Source: Aquabacterium fontiphilum
GTDB taxonomy: Bacteria > Pseudomonadota > Gammaproteobacteria > Burkholderiales > Burkholderiaceae_C
Assembly: GCF_009909205.1 (NCBI RefSeq)
Contig: NZ_JAAAPN010000004.1
Span: 248,001 to 312,000, forward strand
Length of the DNA: 64,000 bases
Direction of reading: 5' to 3'
The notes beneath the pieces were generated by a model. It did no database searches and was not told where the DNA came from. It saw nothing but the letters and a program-made list of their open reading frames with translations. The position numbers and the translations under genes were made by a program. Shown piece by piece: positions 1 to 7,975 of this stretch. Numbering within the stretch: position 1 is the first letter of the stretch; each line of letters starts with the position of its first letter.

Positions 1-1695
1 GATGTGCGGCCCGACCAACGCGCCCGGCACACCGGCCAGGCTCAGCAACCCGAAGCGCTCGCTAAAGCCCATGGTGCTCACCATGTCGACGGCCAGTGCC
101 GATGCGCGTTTGAGGTCGTCCGCCGCGCCCGAGCTGGTGTGACCCAGCACCAGCAACTCGGCCTCACGGCCGGCCAGCATCATGCCCAGGCGCGCAGCCA
201 GTTCGGCCTGGCCAAACAACGGCAGCTCGTTGGCCCGCGTCATGAAAGTCACGCCCAAGGCTTGGCCGCGCGGTTCGATGGTCACGCGCTCGACCACACC
301 AGCGCGCAGCGCATGTGCCACCAGCGCGTGGCCGGCCTCGTGCACGGCGATGCGGCGGCGGTCATCGGCGCCCATCAGGCCCTTGAGCGCCGACACCTCG
401 CCGCCCAGCTGGTGGCGCTCCAGCGCACGGTGCAGATGTTCCTGCGTCACGCACGCGGCATCGCGCTCGGCCGCCATGACCGTCGCGCGGTTGACCACGC
501 CTTCGATCTCGGCATGGGACATGCCGGCCATCGAGCGCGCCAGGGTGTCGAGATCCAGCCCCTCCGCGGCGCGCACGCGCGACACACAGCGCTGCAGCAG
601 CGCCAGGCGGTCGGGCAAGGTCGGCAGCGTCACCCGGGCCACGAGATCGAACCGCCCGGGGCGCTTGAGCGCCGCATCGATGTTGTCGGCGTGGTTGGTG
701 GCGCCGATCACGACGACGTTGTCCATCGGGTCGAAGCCATCGAGTTCGACCAGCAACTTGTTGATGATGCGGTTTTCTTCCGGGCTGCCTGTGCCGTGGC
801 CTGGGCTGGACGGGCCTGCACTGCGCTGGCCGATGCCATCGAACTCGTCGATGAAGACGATGCACGGGCCGTTGCGGCGCGCGGTGGCGAACAACTCGCG
901 CACCTTGGCGATGCCAGCGCCATAGAACATGCTGGAGAAATGCGAGCCATCGACCGCGATGAAGTGGGCGCCGCACTCGCCCGCCAGCGCGCGGGCCAGC
1001 AAGGTCTTGCCGGTGCCTGGCGGGCCTTCCAGCAACACGCCACGGGGGGGCCGGGCGCCCAGCGCCAGATACTTCTCGGGCGAGCGCATGAAAGCCGCCA
1101 CTTGCTGCAGCGCGGCCTTGGCCTCGGAGGCGCCAACCACATCGTCAAACCGCACATCCGGTGGGCTGACGGGCTCGACCGCGCCCATCAAGCTGCCGCC
1201 CTGCCTTGCACGCTGCACCAGGAACATGAGCACGCCAATGCCCAGCGCCAGGATCAGCGTGTGGCCGGCGGCCGTCATCGCGCGGTCGGCCCAACGGGTA
1301 GGGGCCCCGCGGGGGTCGATGCGCACGGCCGTGAGCTCGAAGGCTTGCGCCCGGCTCAGCGACTCCAGCCGGCCACCCAGGCCGCCATCAGTGGCCAGCA
1401 GCTCGGTGCTGTAGTGCGTGCCATCGCGCCGCGTGACCAGCACGCGTCGACCGTCCACACCCATGGCCTGCACCTGACGCGACGCCAGGTCACGCTCCAG
1501 CACCGACACATTGACCGGCTTGTCCAGCCACTGATGCGGCGCACGCTGAAAGCTTTGCGCCAGCGCGCTGCGCGGCGCCGGGTCCGCCGGTGCCATCAGC
1601 ACATCGAGCCCCATGAAGGCAGCCAACACCGCCGTCAGGAGCAACACATAAGAGCCAGCACGAAGCCAGCGGGGCCAGGACGCGAAGGGAATCAT
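1..1695 (-). CDS. FtsH-like AAA+ zinc metalloprotease (3' end outside window)
   Basis: This is a membrane-bound ATP-dependent protease of the FtsH/M41 type, of which 565 codons are present. The N-terminus has one membrane segment near residues 10-32 and a second near 130-150, with a short periplasmic part between. The AAA module shows Walker A GPPGTGKT near residue 225, Walker B FIDEFDG, pore motif MFYGAG and arginine-finger motif RPGRFD. The peptidase shows HEAGH near residue 450 and the downstream acidic ligand in GAADDLKRA. It differs from housekeeping FtsH at many normally invariant places: pore MFVG is MFYG, IDEIDA is IDEFDG, and the second-region-of-homology segment reads GATNHADNIDAALKRPGRFD. 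I therefore infer a divergent paralogue rather than the essential FtsH. The ATG at 1695 has no clear Shine-Dalgarno sequence. Substrate unknown. Confidence 0.85.
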   Translation of the reverse strand, partial: MIPFASWPRWLRAGSYVLLLTAVLAAFMGLDVLMAPADPAPRSALAQSFQRAPHQWLDKPVNVSVLERDLASRQVQAMGVDGRRVLVTRRDGTHYSTELLATDGGLGGRLESLSRAQAFELTAVRIDPRGAPTRWADRAMTAAGHTLILALGIGVLMFLVQRARQGGSLMGAVEPVSPPDVRFDDVVGASEAKAALQQVAAFMRSPEKYLALGARPPRGVLLEGPPGTGKTLLARALAGECGAHFIAVDGSHFSSMFYGAGIAKVRELFATARRNGPCIVFIDEFDGIGQRSAGPSSPGHGTGSPEENRIINKLLVELDGFDPMDNVVVIGATNHADNIDAALKRPGRFDLVARVTLPTLPDRLALLQRCVSRVRAAEGLDLDTLARSMAGMSHAEIEGVVNRATVMAAERDAACVTQEHLHRALERHQLGGEVSALKGLMGADDRRRIAVHEAGHALVAHALRAGVVERVTIEPRGQALGVTFMTRANELPLFGQAELAARLGMMLAGREAELLVLGHTSSGAADDLKRASALAVDMVSTMGFSERFGLLSLAGVPGALVGPHI

Positions 1696-1798
1696 GAGGG
1701 TCGCTGCACGAGAGTGAACCCCGACATGAAACCGCATCTGCCCGCCCTGGCAGCCCCGGATGAGGCGCGCACCCGTGCCGCTGATCCTTCTCTGCAGA

Positions 1799-2908
1799 TC
1801 AGCCTGCGGGCATGGCGTTTGCTCCAGCCGCCTGACGCAGGCTTGCGTACGCCTGACGAGCCGCATCTCGGCCGCTGAGCCAGGCGCCCTCGACCTTGCC
1901 CGCATTCATCCAGTCACCACACAGGCCCAGGCGCAGGGCCGGATCCCAGGCCAGCGGGGCCGCGGTGCCCGGCGCGGTGTCGGCGTAACGCCAGCGGTGG
2001 GCCGTCCATGCTTGCGGCGGGGGCAGCCCCAACTCGGCCGCGGCAGCCATCAAGGTCGCGGCCACTGATTCGGGCGTGTCTTCGATGTGGGCATCGCTCC
2101 AGTCCGCGTCGGCGTGCAGCAACCAGGTCTCTTGTGCCGATGGCCGGCCGGGCTTGTGGCTGTCGCAGGCCACCCAGCGCAAGGGTGGCGTGTTGACGAA
2201 TGCCGCTTCCCAGCCCAGGCCGGTTGCCACCGGTTGCGCGTAGCGCAGCATCAGCGCCCAACTGCCGCGCATGCGCACGGCTTCGACCTGCTCAGCCCAT
2301 GCGGGCGCGACCGGCTGAAGCAGAGGGACGGCCTGGTGTGAGGGAACGGCCAACACCACTGCATCAAACGCTGCATCCAACCCTGCATCCAACGCCGCAT
2401 GGGCTGCCGCGCCAGCCGCCTCCAGTTCAGCCACCCGTATCCGCCAACCGTATGTGGTGCGGTGAACGCCCGTGACGGTGTGCTGCAGATGCAATGCATG
2501 ACCCGCCGCCTGCAAGGCCGCCACCATGGCCGCTGCCGGAGCGGTCATGCGCGGCGTGCCCACCCAGCGCGTGACTGCCTCACCGGGCTGGCTCCAACCG
2601 GCCTCGCGCGACCAGGCGCGCAAGCGCGGCGCCCAGGCCGCGACGCAGCCCGCGTCCACCCAAGACTGCACCTGTTCTGCGAACGCGGCGTCGCGGGCGG
2701 TGAAATACTGCGCGCCGTGGTCGCACTGCCAGCCTTCTGCCCGCCGTGTGCTCATGCGGCCCGAGGGGCCCCGGCTTTTGTCGAACAGGGTGACACGGCA
2801 ACCGGCCTCGTGCAGGGCCGTGGCGCAACTCAGCCCGGCCATGCCGGCGCCGATCACGGCCACCTTGGCAGCACCATGGGCGGATTGAAGACTGCTTGAA
2901 TCGTTCAT
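1799..2908 (-). CDS. Renalase-like NAD(P)/FAD-dependent oxidoreductase
   Basis: The 369-residue flavoprotein opens with a Rossmann dinucleotide fold (VAVIGAGMAGLSCATALHEAG, residues about 16-36), followed by an acidic FD at the end of beta2 that binds the FAD ribose. The next stretch, KSRGPSGRMSTRR and CDHGAQYFTARD, is typical of the bacterial renalase/amine-oxidase-like family. A C-terminal FAD motif reads LRLGLCGDWMNAGKVEGAWLSG (split here as LGLCGDW and VEGAWLSG), as in amine oxidases. Bacterial renalases oxidise isomeric dihydro-NAD(P); whether this one does is inference. It stands alone, read away from the alpha/beta hydrolase locus. A TACGAT hexamer lies six bases before the ATG, but no good -35 is visible. 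Confidence 0.8.
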   Translation of the reverse strand: MNDSSSLQSAHGAAKVAVIGAGMAGLSCATALHEAGCRVTLFDKSRGPSGRMSTRRAEGWQCDHGAQYFTARDAAFAEQVQSWVDAGCVAAWAPRLRAWSREAGWSQPGEAVTRWVGTPRMTAPAAAMVAALQAAGHALHLQHTVTGVHRTTYGWRIRVAELEAAGAAAHAALDAGLDAAFDAVVLAVPSHQAVPLLQPVAPAWAEQVEAVRMRGSWALMLRYAQPVATGLGWEAAFVNTPPLRWVACDSHKPGRPSAQETWLLHADADWSDAHIEDTPESVAATLMAAAAELGLPPPQAWTAHRWRYADTAPGTAAPLAWDPALRLGLCGDWMNAGKVEGAWLSGRDAARQAYASLRQAAGANAMPAG

Positions 2909-2988
2909 GACGCCATCGTACGCAGCCCGGGCGCGGCACCGACGACGTGCACGGTCAAAACCGTGAATCCGAACGCGTCAAACCCGGG

Positions 2989-3765
2989 TCAGCCCATGGC
3001 GCGTGCCCAGTGCCGTTGCAGCGACGGCATCACCTGATCCGGTGCGCTCAGGGGCGACATGTGTCCCAAACCGGGCAAGACCTCGACCTCGGCGTGCGGG
3101 TTTGCGGCGGCCAGGCGTTGCACCATCTCACGCGTGGGCGCGGGCGAGCACGCGCCCCGCACCAGGGTCAATGGAACGGTCAGGCGGTAATGGGCAAAGG
3201 GCTCGGCCGTGGTCGCCACCGCGCGCACCTCCTGGTACATCTTCCAGCCCACCAACTGGGCCATCTGGCGCGCTTTGTCGCTCATCGCAGCCCAGGCGCC
3301 CGGCTGGTTCCAGTAGTCGACAAAGCGCTCCAGCCAGGGCGCGAGCCCGCCGGTCTCGTCGTCCAGCATCGAGTGGGCGCCGTCGAACAGGCGCTGCACA
3401 TCGGCCGCCGCATCATCGGGCAGGTGGGGCATCTCGGCGCGCAAGGCGCCGAACAGCACCGGCTCGTACAGCCACACCGAGCGCAGCGGCAAGGTCTTGT
3501 CCATGGCCAGGGTGAGCGCGGCCAGGCCGCCATACGAGTGGCCGACCAGATGCAGTGCGGTGGTGTCGGCAGGAATCTGGGCCCGCAGGTGCGCCACCTC
3601 GTCGGCCAGGCTCAACGGCTGCCCGCGGGGCACCATGTCAGCCAGGCTGTAGCCCCGGTTGCTGGGCGTCAACGGCGTCAGGCCCTCGGGGCGCGGCGTC
3701 AGCAGGCGCGTCCACATGAAGGGCCCGGTGCCAGTGGAATGAACGAACAGGGCGATCTCGGCCAT
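2989..3765 (-). CDS. Alpha/beta hydrolase
   Basis: A 258-residue cytosolic alpha/beta-fold hydrolase. The nucleophile elbow GHSYGG near residue 75 carries the catalytic Ser, and GLGHMS near the C-terminus carries the catalytic His. The oxyanion-loop region near the N-terminus reads FVHSTGTGP instead of the usual HG motif. The ATG at 3765 is preceded by GGAG at a good distance; a TTG one codon upstream is a poorer start. It is divergent from an HxlR regulator, and the shared intergenic region holds two matched palindromes, so it is probably the target of that regulator. Substrate (ester or lactone) is not evident. Confidence 0.82.
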   Translation of the reverse strand: MAEIALFVHSTGTGPFMWTRLLTPRPEGLTPLTPSNRGYSLADMVPRGQPLSLADEVAHLRAQIPADTTALHLVGHSYGGLAALTLAMDKTLPLRSVWLYEPVLFGALRAEMPHLPDDAAADVQRLFDGAHSMLDDETGGLAPWLERFVDYWNQPGAWAAMSDKARQMAQLVGWKMYQEVRAVATTAEPFAHYRLTVPLTLVRGACSPAPTREMVQRLAAANPHAEVEVLPGLGHMSPLSAPDQVMPSLQRHWARAMG

Positions 3766-3780
3766 CAAGCACTCCAGAAT

Positions 3781-3799
3781 TACTTGCGTATTGAAAGTA
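3781..3799. promoter_or_regulatory. Operator site 1 for HxlR-type regulator
   Basis: The sequence TACTTGCGTATTGAAAGTA is an inverted repeat TACTT-N9-AAGTA, 19 bases long. It lies over the predicted transcription start of the hydrolase gene. HxlR/DUF24 regulators such as YodB bind dyads with TACT/AGTA ends, which fits the adjacent regulator. Confidence 0.65.
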
Positions 3800-3804
3800 G
3801 TCGC

Positions 3805-3833
3805 ATGCTATCCCATGAACTTTCATCATGCAA
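3805..3833 (-). promoter_or_regulatory. Putative promoter of the alpha/beta hydrolase gene
   Basis: On the minus strand TTGCAT (3833-3828) and TAGCAT (3810-3805) are separated by 17 bases, giving a plausible sigma-70 promoter with a start near 3798. Operator site 2 covers its -35 box and operator site 1 covers its start point, a layout that suits repression. Confidence 0.45.
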
Positions 3834-3836
3834 GTA
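3818..3836. promoter_or_regulatory. Operator site 2 for HxlR-type regulator
   Basis: The sequence AACTTTCATCATGCAAGTA has the same geometry as the site at 3781-3799: (T/A)ACTT-N9-AAGTA. The two sites are also arranged as a large inverted repeat, TTACTTGC at 3780-3787 against GCAAGTAA at 3830-3837. It lies directly upstream of the -10 box of the HxlR gene, suggesting autoregulation. Confidence 0.6.
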
Positions 3837-3850
3837 AATGCGGTGCAGCC

Positions 3851-3856
3851 TACAAT
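3851..3856 (+). promoter_or_regulatory. -10 box of the HxlR regulator gene (leaderless)
   Basis: TACAAT matches the sigma-70 -10 consensus at five of six positions and ends exactly six bases before the ATG at 3863. The transcript would start at or next to the start codon, which agrees with the lack of a Shine-Dalgarno sequence. Confidence 0.5.
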
Positions 3857-3862
3857 GGCCTC

Positions 3863-4408
3863 ATGACCCGCAGCAGCTTTGCCCACATGCGTTGCTCCAT
3901 CGCCCGATCACTGGACGTGATCGGTGAGTGGTGGACGCTGCTCATCGTGCGCGAAGCCTTTTGGGGCGCGCGCCGGTTTGGCGAGTTCGAAGCGCGTCTG
4001 GGCATCGCGCCCAACATCCTCAGTCAGCGCCTGGGCCGCCTGGTGGCCCATGGGGTGCTGGAGGTGACACAGACCAGCCAGAACGGCAAGGCCATGGCCT
4101 ATGCGCTGACCGACAAAGGGCGTGATCTGCTGCCCGTGCTCGTGGCGCTGACCCAGTGGGGCGACCAGCACGAGGCCCTCCCTGACGGCCCGGCCGTGAC
4201 CCTGGTCGACCGCGCCACCGGCCAGCCTCTGGGCCCCTTGCGTCTGAGCACGCGCGATGGCCAGCCCGTGGCGCCCCGCAACGTGACCGTCCTGCCCGGC
4301 CCCGGTGCCCTTGACGACGAGCGCGAACGACTCGAAGCCCTGCAAGCACGCCGCGCCGCCAGGCTGGCGGCCGCCCAGGCTGGGGCGAGCAGCGATCCGA
4401 CGCCCTGA
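3863..4408 (+). CDS. HxlR/DUF24-family winged-helix transcriptional regulator
   Basis: A 181-residue regulator. An N-terminal HxlR winged helix carries the family hallmarks: a conserved Cys before CSIARSLDVIGEWWTLLIVR, RRFGEFEARLGIAPNILSQRL for the recognition helix region, and YALTDKGRDLLPVL for the wing and dimer helix. The C-terminal 60 residues are a longer tail than in minimal HxlR proteins. The ATG at 3863 is chosen because family homology begins there. It is divergent from an alpha/beta hydrolase, with two palindromic sites between them. The Cys in MRCSI is at the position used for redox or electrophile sensing in YodB and HypR, so an electrophile or quinone signal is possible but unproven. 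Confidence 0.88.
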   Translation: MTRSSFAHMRCSIARSLDVIGEWWTLLIVREAFWGARRFGEFEARLGIAPNILSQRLGRLVAHGVLEVTQTSQNGKAMAYALTDKGRDLLPVLVALTQWGDQHEALPDGPAVTLVDRATGQPLGPLRLSTRDGQPVAPRNVTVLPGPGALDDERERLEALQARRAARLAAAQAGASSDPTP

Positions 4409-4425
4409 CCTTTCCGCTTGACCCG

Positions 4426-4686
4426 ATGCATCCCGACGCCGCCCACCCCGATCACGCGCATGACACCTCAGCCGTCAGCCGGCTGGAGGACCGCATCACC
4501 GAGCTGGAGATGAAAGCCGCCTTCGCGGAAGACCTGCTCGATGCGCTCAACCTCACGGTGGCGCGCCAGCAGGAACGGATCGACCTGTTGCTTCACGAGC
4601 TGCAGTCGCTGCGCGAACAGGTGGGCCAGTCAGGGCAGCCCGGCGGGTTTCGCAGCCTGCGCGACGAGTTGCCGCCGCATTACTGA
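4426..4686 (+). CDS. slyX: SlyX family protein
   Basis: An 86-residue protein made mostly of one coiled coil (SRLEDRITELEMKAAFAEDLL and onward to about residue 66), ending in the SlyX signature PPHY. SlyX proteins are small, conserved and of unknown biochemical role; the name comes from a gene near slyD in E. coli. It follows the HxlR gene by 17 bases and is convergent with the DUF454 gene, overlapping its last bases. Confidence 0.85.
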   Translation: MHPDAAHPDHAHDTSAVSRLEDRITELEMKAAFAEDLLDALNLTVARQQERIDLLLHELQSLREQVGQSGQPGGFRSLRDELPPHY

Positions 4687-5087
4687 TCGCGCGCGACGGG
4701 CAGCACAGGCTGGCGCGTGGGGATGCGCCACACCACGACGACCCCGATCACGCCAGCCAGCGCAATGGCGCCTTGCGCCCATGGGCGCCCCGCCAGCTGC
4801 CACACCGACAGGCTCACCATGATCACCATCATCGCGATGGCCAGCACCTTGATGCGGCGCGGCAGGCTGCGGTGCGCCTCCCAATCGCGCACCATGGGGC
4901 CCATCCAGCGGTGGTTCACCAGCCAGGTGTGCAAACGCGGCGAAGCCTTGGCGAAACAGCCCGCAGCCAGCAGCACAAAGGGGGTGGTGGGCAGCCCCGG
5001 CAGCGCCACCCCCAGTCCGGCCAGCCCCAGGCTGACCAAGCCCGCCAGCACCAGCAAGTGGCGGCGCAGGCGGGCGCTCAGGCTCAC
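4680..5087 (-). CDS. DUF454 (YbaN-type) small inner-membrane protein
   Basis: A 135-residue membrane protein with a first hydrophobic pair around LVLAGLVSLGLAGLGVALPGLPTTPF and a second hydrophobic region near residues 85-125. The motif GLPTTPF followed by CFAKASPRLHTWLVNHRWMG is the DUF454/YbaN signature. Function is unknown. It begins with GTG whose bases overlap the TGA stop of glnS, so it is translationally coupled to that gene, and it converges on slyX. Confidence 0.8.
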   Translation of the reverse strand: MSLSARLRRHLLVLAGLVSLGLAGLGVALPGLPTTPFVLLAAGCFAKASPRLHTWLVNHRWMGPMVRDWEAHRSLPRRIKVLAIAMMVIMVSLSVWQLAGRPWAQGAIALAGVIGVVVVWRIPTRQPVLPVARDQ

Positions 5088-6907
5088 TTCCAGCTGTCCT
5101 TCAACCCGGTGATCTTGTTGAACACCGGTTGACCGGGCGCGTGGTCCAGGCGGTCAGCCACGAAGTACCCGAAGCGCTCGAACTGGAACTTCTGATCCGG
5201 CTGCGCAGCAGCCAGCGAGGGCTCGACGTAGCCCTTCACCACCTTGACGCTTTCGGGGTTCAGGCTGGCCTTGAAGTCCTTGCCGCCGGCATCGGGGTGC
5301 GGGTCGGTGAACAGGCGGTCGTACAGGCGGATCTCGGCCTCGACGCCGTCGGCCGCGCCCACCCAGGTGATGGCGGCCTTCACCTTGACGCTGTCGGCGC
5401 CCGGCGTGCCGCTCTTGGTATCGGGCACGACGGTGGCCTGAACCTCGGTGACGCGGCCATCGGCGTCCTTGGTGCAGCCGCTGCACTCAATGACGTAGCC
5501 GCCCTTCAGGCGCACCTTGTTGCCGGGGAAGAGGCGCTTGTAGCCCTTGGGCGGCACCTCTTCAAAGTCTTCGCGCTCGATCCAGGCCTCGCGGCCCAGC
5601 TTGAAATGGCGCACGGGCGACTCGGTGCCCTCCGGCGGATGCGGCAAGGCCGGCAGCGCGCACGGCTCCAGGTGGCCCGCGCCCATGACCTCGTCCCAGT
5701 TGGTCAGCACCAGCTTGACCGGATCCAGCACGGCCATGCCGCGGTGGGCCTTGTTCTCCAGATCATCACGTAGGGCGATGTCCAGCGTGCTGTAGTCGAT
5801 CCAGCTGTCGGACTTGCTCACGCCGATGCGCTCGCAGAACAGCTGGATGGCCTCGGGCGTGTAGCCCCGGCGACGCAGGCCCACGATGGTCGGCATCCGG
5901 GGGTCGTCCCAGCCGGTAACCACGCCCTCATCGACCAGTGCCTTGAGCTTGCGCTTGCTGGTGATGACGTAGGTGAGATTGAGGCGCGCGAACTCGTACT
6001 GCTTCGGGTTGGGCTGCTTGAGCAGACCGAGCCGTGCGAGGTTCTCCAGCAGCCAGTCGTAGAAGGGGCGCTGGTCTTCGAACTCCAGCGTGCAGATCGA
6101 ATGCGTGATCTGCTCCAGCGCGTCTTCGATCGGGTGAGCGAAGGTGTACATCGGGTAGATGCACCAGGCATCACCCGTGTTGTGGTGCGTCGCTTTTTTG
6201 ATGCGGTAGATCGCCGGGTCCCGCATGTTGATGTTGGGGCTGGCCATGTCGATCTTCGCGCGCAACACGGCGGCGCCATCGGCCAGCTTGCCATCGCGCA
6301 TCTCGCGGAAGCGCGCCAGGTTCTCGTCAGGGGTGCGGCTTCGGAAGGGGCTGTCGGTGCCGGGCGTGGTGAAGTCGCCGCGGTTCTTCTTCATCTCCTC
6401 GGGCGTCTGCTCATCCACATACGCCAGCCCGGCCGTGATCAGCGCCTCGGCCGCGCGGTACATGAAGTCGAAGTAATTGCTGGCGTAGTAGAGATGGGTT
6501 TCGGGCTGGCCGTTGAAGTGCGAGTCCCAGTCGAAGCCCAGCCACTTGACCGCGTCCAGGATGGCGTCGACGTACTCCTGCTCTTCCTTCTCGGGGTTGG
6601 TGTCGTCAAAGCGCATGTGGCAGACGCCACCGTAGTCGCGTGCCAGCCCGAAGTTCAGGCAGATGCTCTTGGCGTGGCCGACATGCAGGTAGCCGTTCGG
6701 CTCGGGCGGGAAGCGCGTGCGGATCTTCGCCGGGTCGGGTTGTCCGGCCTCATGGTGGGCGGCGTCACCGGGCGAACCGCCCCAGCGGCGGCTGGCATAG
6801 GTGCCCTGCTCCAGGTCGCGGTCGATGATGCCGCGCAGGAAGTTGGTGGGCTTGTGGGGGGCGTCAGAATCGGCGGCGGGCGTGCCGGATGCGGTGGCGT
6901 CGGTCAT
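5084..6907 (-). CDS. glnS: Glutaminyl-tRNA synthetase
   Basis: Charges tRNA-Gln with glutamine in the cytosol. The 607-residue protein is a class I synthetase: the HIGH-type motif lies in PPEPNGYLHVGHAKSI near residue 70, and the KMSKS-type motif is represented by TSKRKL. The C-terminal anticodon-binding beta barrels are full length. The first 45 or so residues (rich in small residues, then NFLRGIIDRDLEQGTY) are a modest N-terminal extension of the kind seen in betaproteobacteria. The ATG at 6907 has a TAGAAT hexamer six bases upstream and no usable Shine-Dalgarno. Its stop overlaps the start of the DUF454 gene. Confidence 0.96.
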   Translation of the reverse strand: MTDATASGTPAADSDAPHKPTNFLRGIIDRDLEQGTYASRRWGGSPGDAAHHEAGQPDPAKIRTRFPPEPNGYLHVGHAKSICLNFGLARDYGGVCHMRFDDTNPEKEEQEYVDAILDAVKWLGFDWDSHFNGQPETHLYYASNYFDFMYRAAEALITAGLAYVDEQTPEEMKKNRGDFTTPGTDSPFRSRTPDENLARFREMRDGKLADGAAVLRAKIDMASPNINMRDPAIYRIKKATHHNTGDAWCIYPMYTFAHPIEDALEQITHSICTLEFEDQRPFYDWLLENLARLGLLKQPNPKQYEFARLNLTYVITSKRKLKALVDEGVVTGWDDPRMPTIVGLRRRGYTPEAIQLFCERIGVSKSDSWIDYSTLDIALRDDLENKAHRGMAVLDPVKLVLTNWDEVMGAGHLEPCALPALPHPPEGTESPVRHFKLGREAWIEREDFEEVPPKGYKRLFPGNKVRLKGGYVIECSGCTKDADGRVTEVQATVVPDTKSGTPGADSVKVKAAITWVGAADGVEAEIRLYDRLFTDPHPDAGGKDFKASLNPESVKVVKGYVEPSLAAAQPDQKFQFERFGYFVADRLDHAPGQPVFNKITGLKDSWK

Positions 6908-6913
6908 GCCCCG

Positions 6914-6919
6914 ATTCTA
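6914..6919 (-). promoter_or_regulatory. Possible -10 box of glnS (leaderless)
   Basis: On the minus strand TAGAAT (five of six to consensus) ends six bases before the glnS ATG, the same spacing as at the HxlR, TetR and SDR genes in this window. No convincing -35 lies 16-18 bases further upstream, so the call is tentative. Confidence 0.35.
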
Positions 6920-7004
6920 TCGAGGCGCGCCCCGCCCCACGGTGTGCAGGCCCACCGGATGGTGCAAGATCGCCGCGTGTGAACCACCCCACAGGACAGT
7001 CCGC

Positions 7005-7811
7005 ATGAAGCGTGAACCCGACAAGCTCAGCAAGAAGGCCTACGAGGCGGCGCTGGAGCCCATGCAACTCGAACTCGTTCAGCTCTCGCGCTGGCTGGCC
7101 CACCATCACAAACGCCTGGTGGTCATCTTCGAGGGGCGCGACACCGCAGGCAAGAGTGGCGTGATCCGGGCGATCGCCGACGTGCTTGACCCGCGCCGTT
7201 GCCAGGTGGTGGCCCTGGGCAAGCCATCGGAGCAAGAGCGCAGCCAGTGGTACTTCCAGCGCTATGTGCCCCATCTTCCCTCGGCTGGCAACGTGGCGCT
7301 GTTTGACCGCAGTTGGTACAACCGCGCCGGCGTCGAACACGTGATGGGCTTCTGCACCGACGATGAGTACCGGCGCTTCCTGCGCGAGGCGCCTCATTTC
7401 GAGCGCATGCTCGTGGACGACGGCATCCTGCTGTTCAAGTACTGGCTGTGCGTCGACCAGGTTGAGCAAGAGCAGCGCTTCGCCGAGCGCCTGGAAGACC
7501 CGCTCAAGCGCTGGAAGCTCTCGCCCGTCGACGTGGTGGCCCGTACCAAGTACGCCGAATACGGCAAGGCGCGCAACACCATGCTCAAAGCCACACACAC
7601 GGACCATGCCCCTTGGACCCTGGTCGACTTCAATGACCAGCGTCGGGGCCGCCTCACGCTGATCCGCCACCTGCTGGACAGCCTGCCCGACCAGGCCGTG
7701 CCGGAACAGACCATCGACATGCCACCACTGTCAAACAGACTTGGGCGTGAGGTGTTCCCAGCCGCTCATCAGCCCTTGCAGCCCTACGCGCCCGACAGCG
7801 CCTTTGAGTGA
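7005..7811 (+). CDS. ppk2: Polyphosphate kinase 2
   Basis: PPK2 enzymes transfer phosphate between polyphosphate and nucleotides. The 268-residue protein is a single PPK2 domain: Walker A EGRDTAGKSG near residue 43, then LGKPSEQERSQWYFQRYV, and Walker B FDRSWYNRAGVE near residue 100, with the arginine-rich lid between them. The single-domain length fits class I or class III; I cannot tell nucleotide preference from sequence alone. The ATG at 7005 has AGGA eight bases upstream; there is open frame upstream but no family homology. It is divergent from glnS and stands alone. Confidence 0.92.
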   Translation: MKREPDKLSKKAYEAALEPMQLELVQLSRWLAHHHKRLVVIFEGRDTAGKSGVIRAIADVLDPRRCQVVALGKPSEQERSQWYFQRYVPHLPSAGNVALFDRSWYNRAGVEHVMGFCTDDEYRRFLREAPHFERMLVDDGILLFKYWLCVDQVEQEQRFAERLEDPLKRWKLSPVDVVARTKYAEYGKARNTMLKATHTDHAPWTLVDFNDQRRGRLTLIRHLLDSLPDQAVPEQTIDMPPLSNRLGREVFPAAHQPLQPYAPDSAFE

Positions 7812-7975
7812 CGGCGCTGTTTCAAACGTATGTATCAGTCTTGCTCCAAGAGAAAAACACGCCGTTTCAAACACCCCCTGATTGAGCGTTTCACGTTATC
7901 CGCGCAGGCAAACCCTGTGGTGATGGCTGGCGTCTGACCGGAAGATCCGGCCCCAGCACCACACGATTTGCTTCT

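Noticed and set aside
4-1878. A 624-codon plus-strand open frame
   Set aside because: It is antisense to the FtsH-like protease, whose motifs are unmistakable on the minus strand.
7812-7975. Possible third TACGT-type site (ACGTATGTAT) after ppk2
   Set aside because: The second arm is missing; only a half-site is present.
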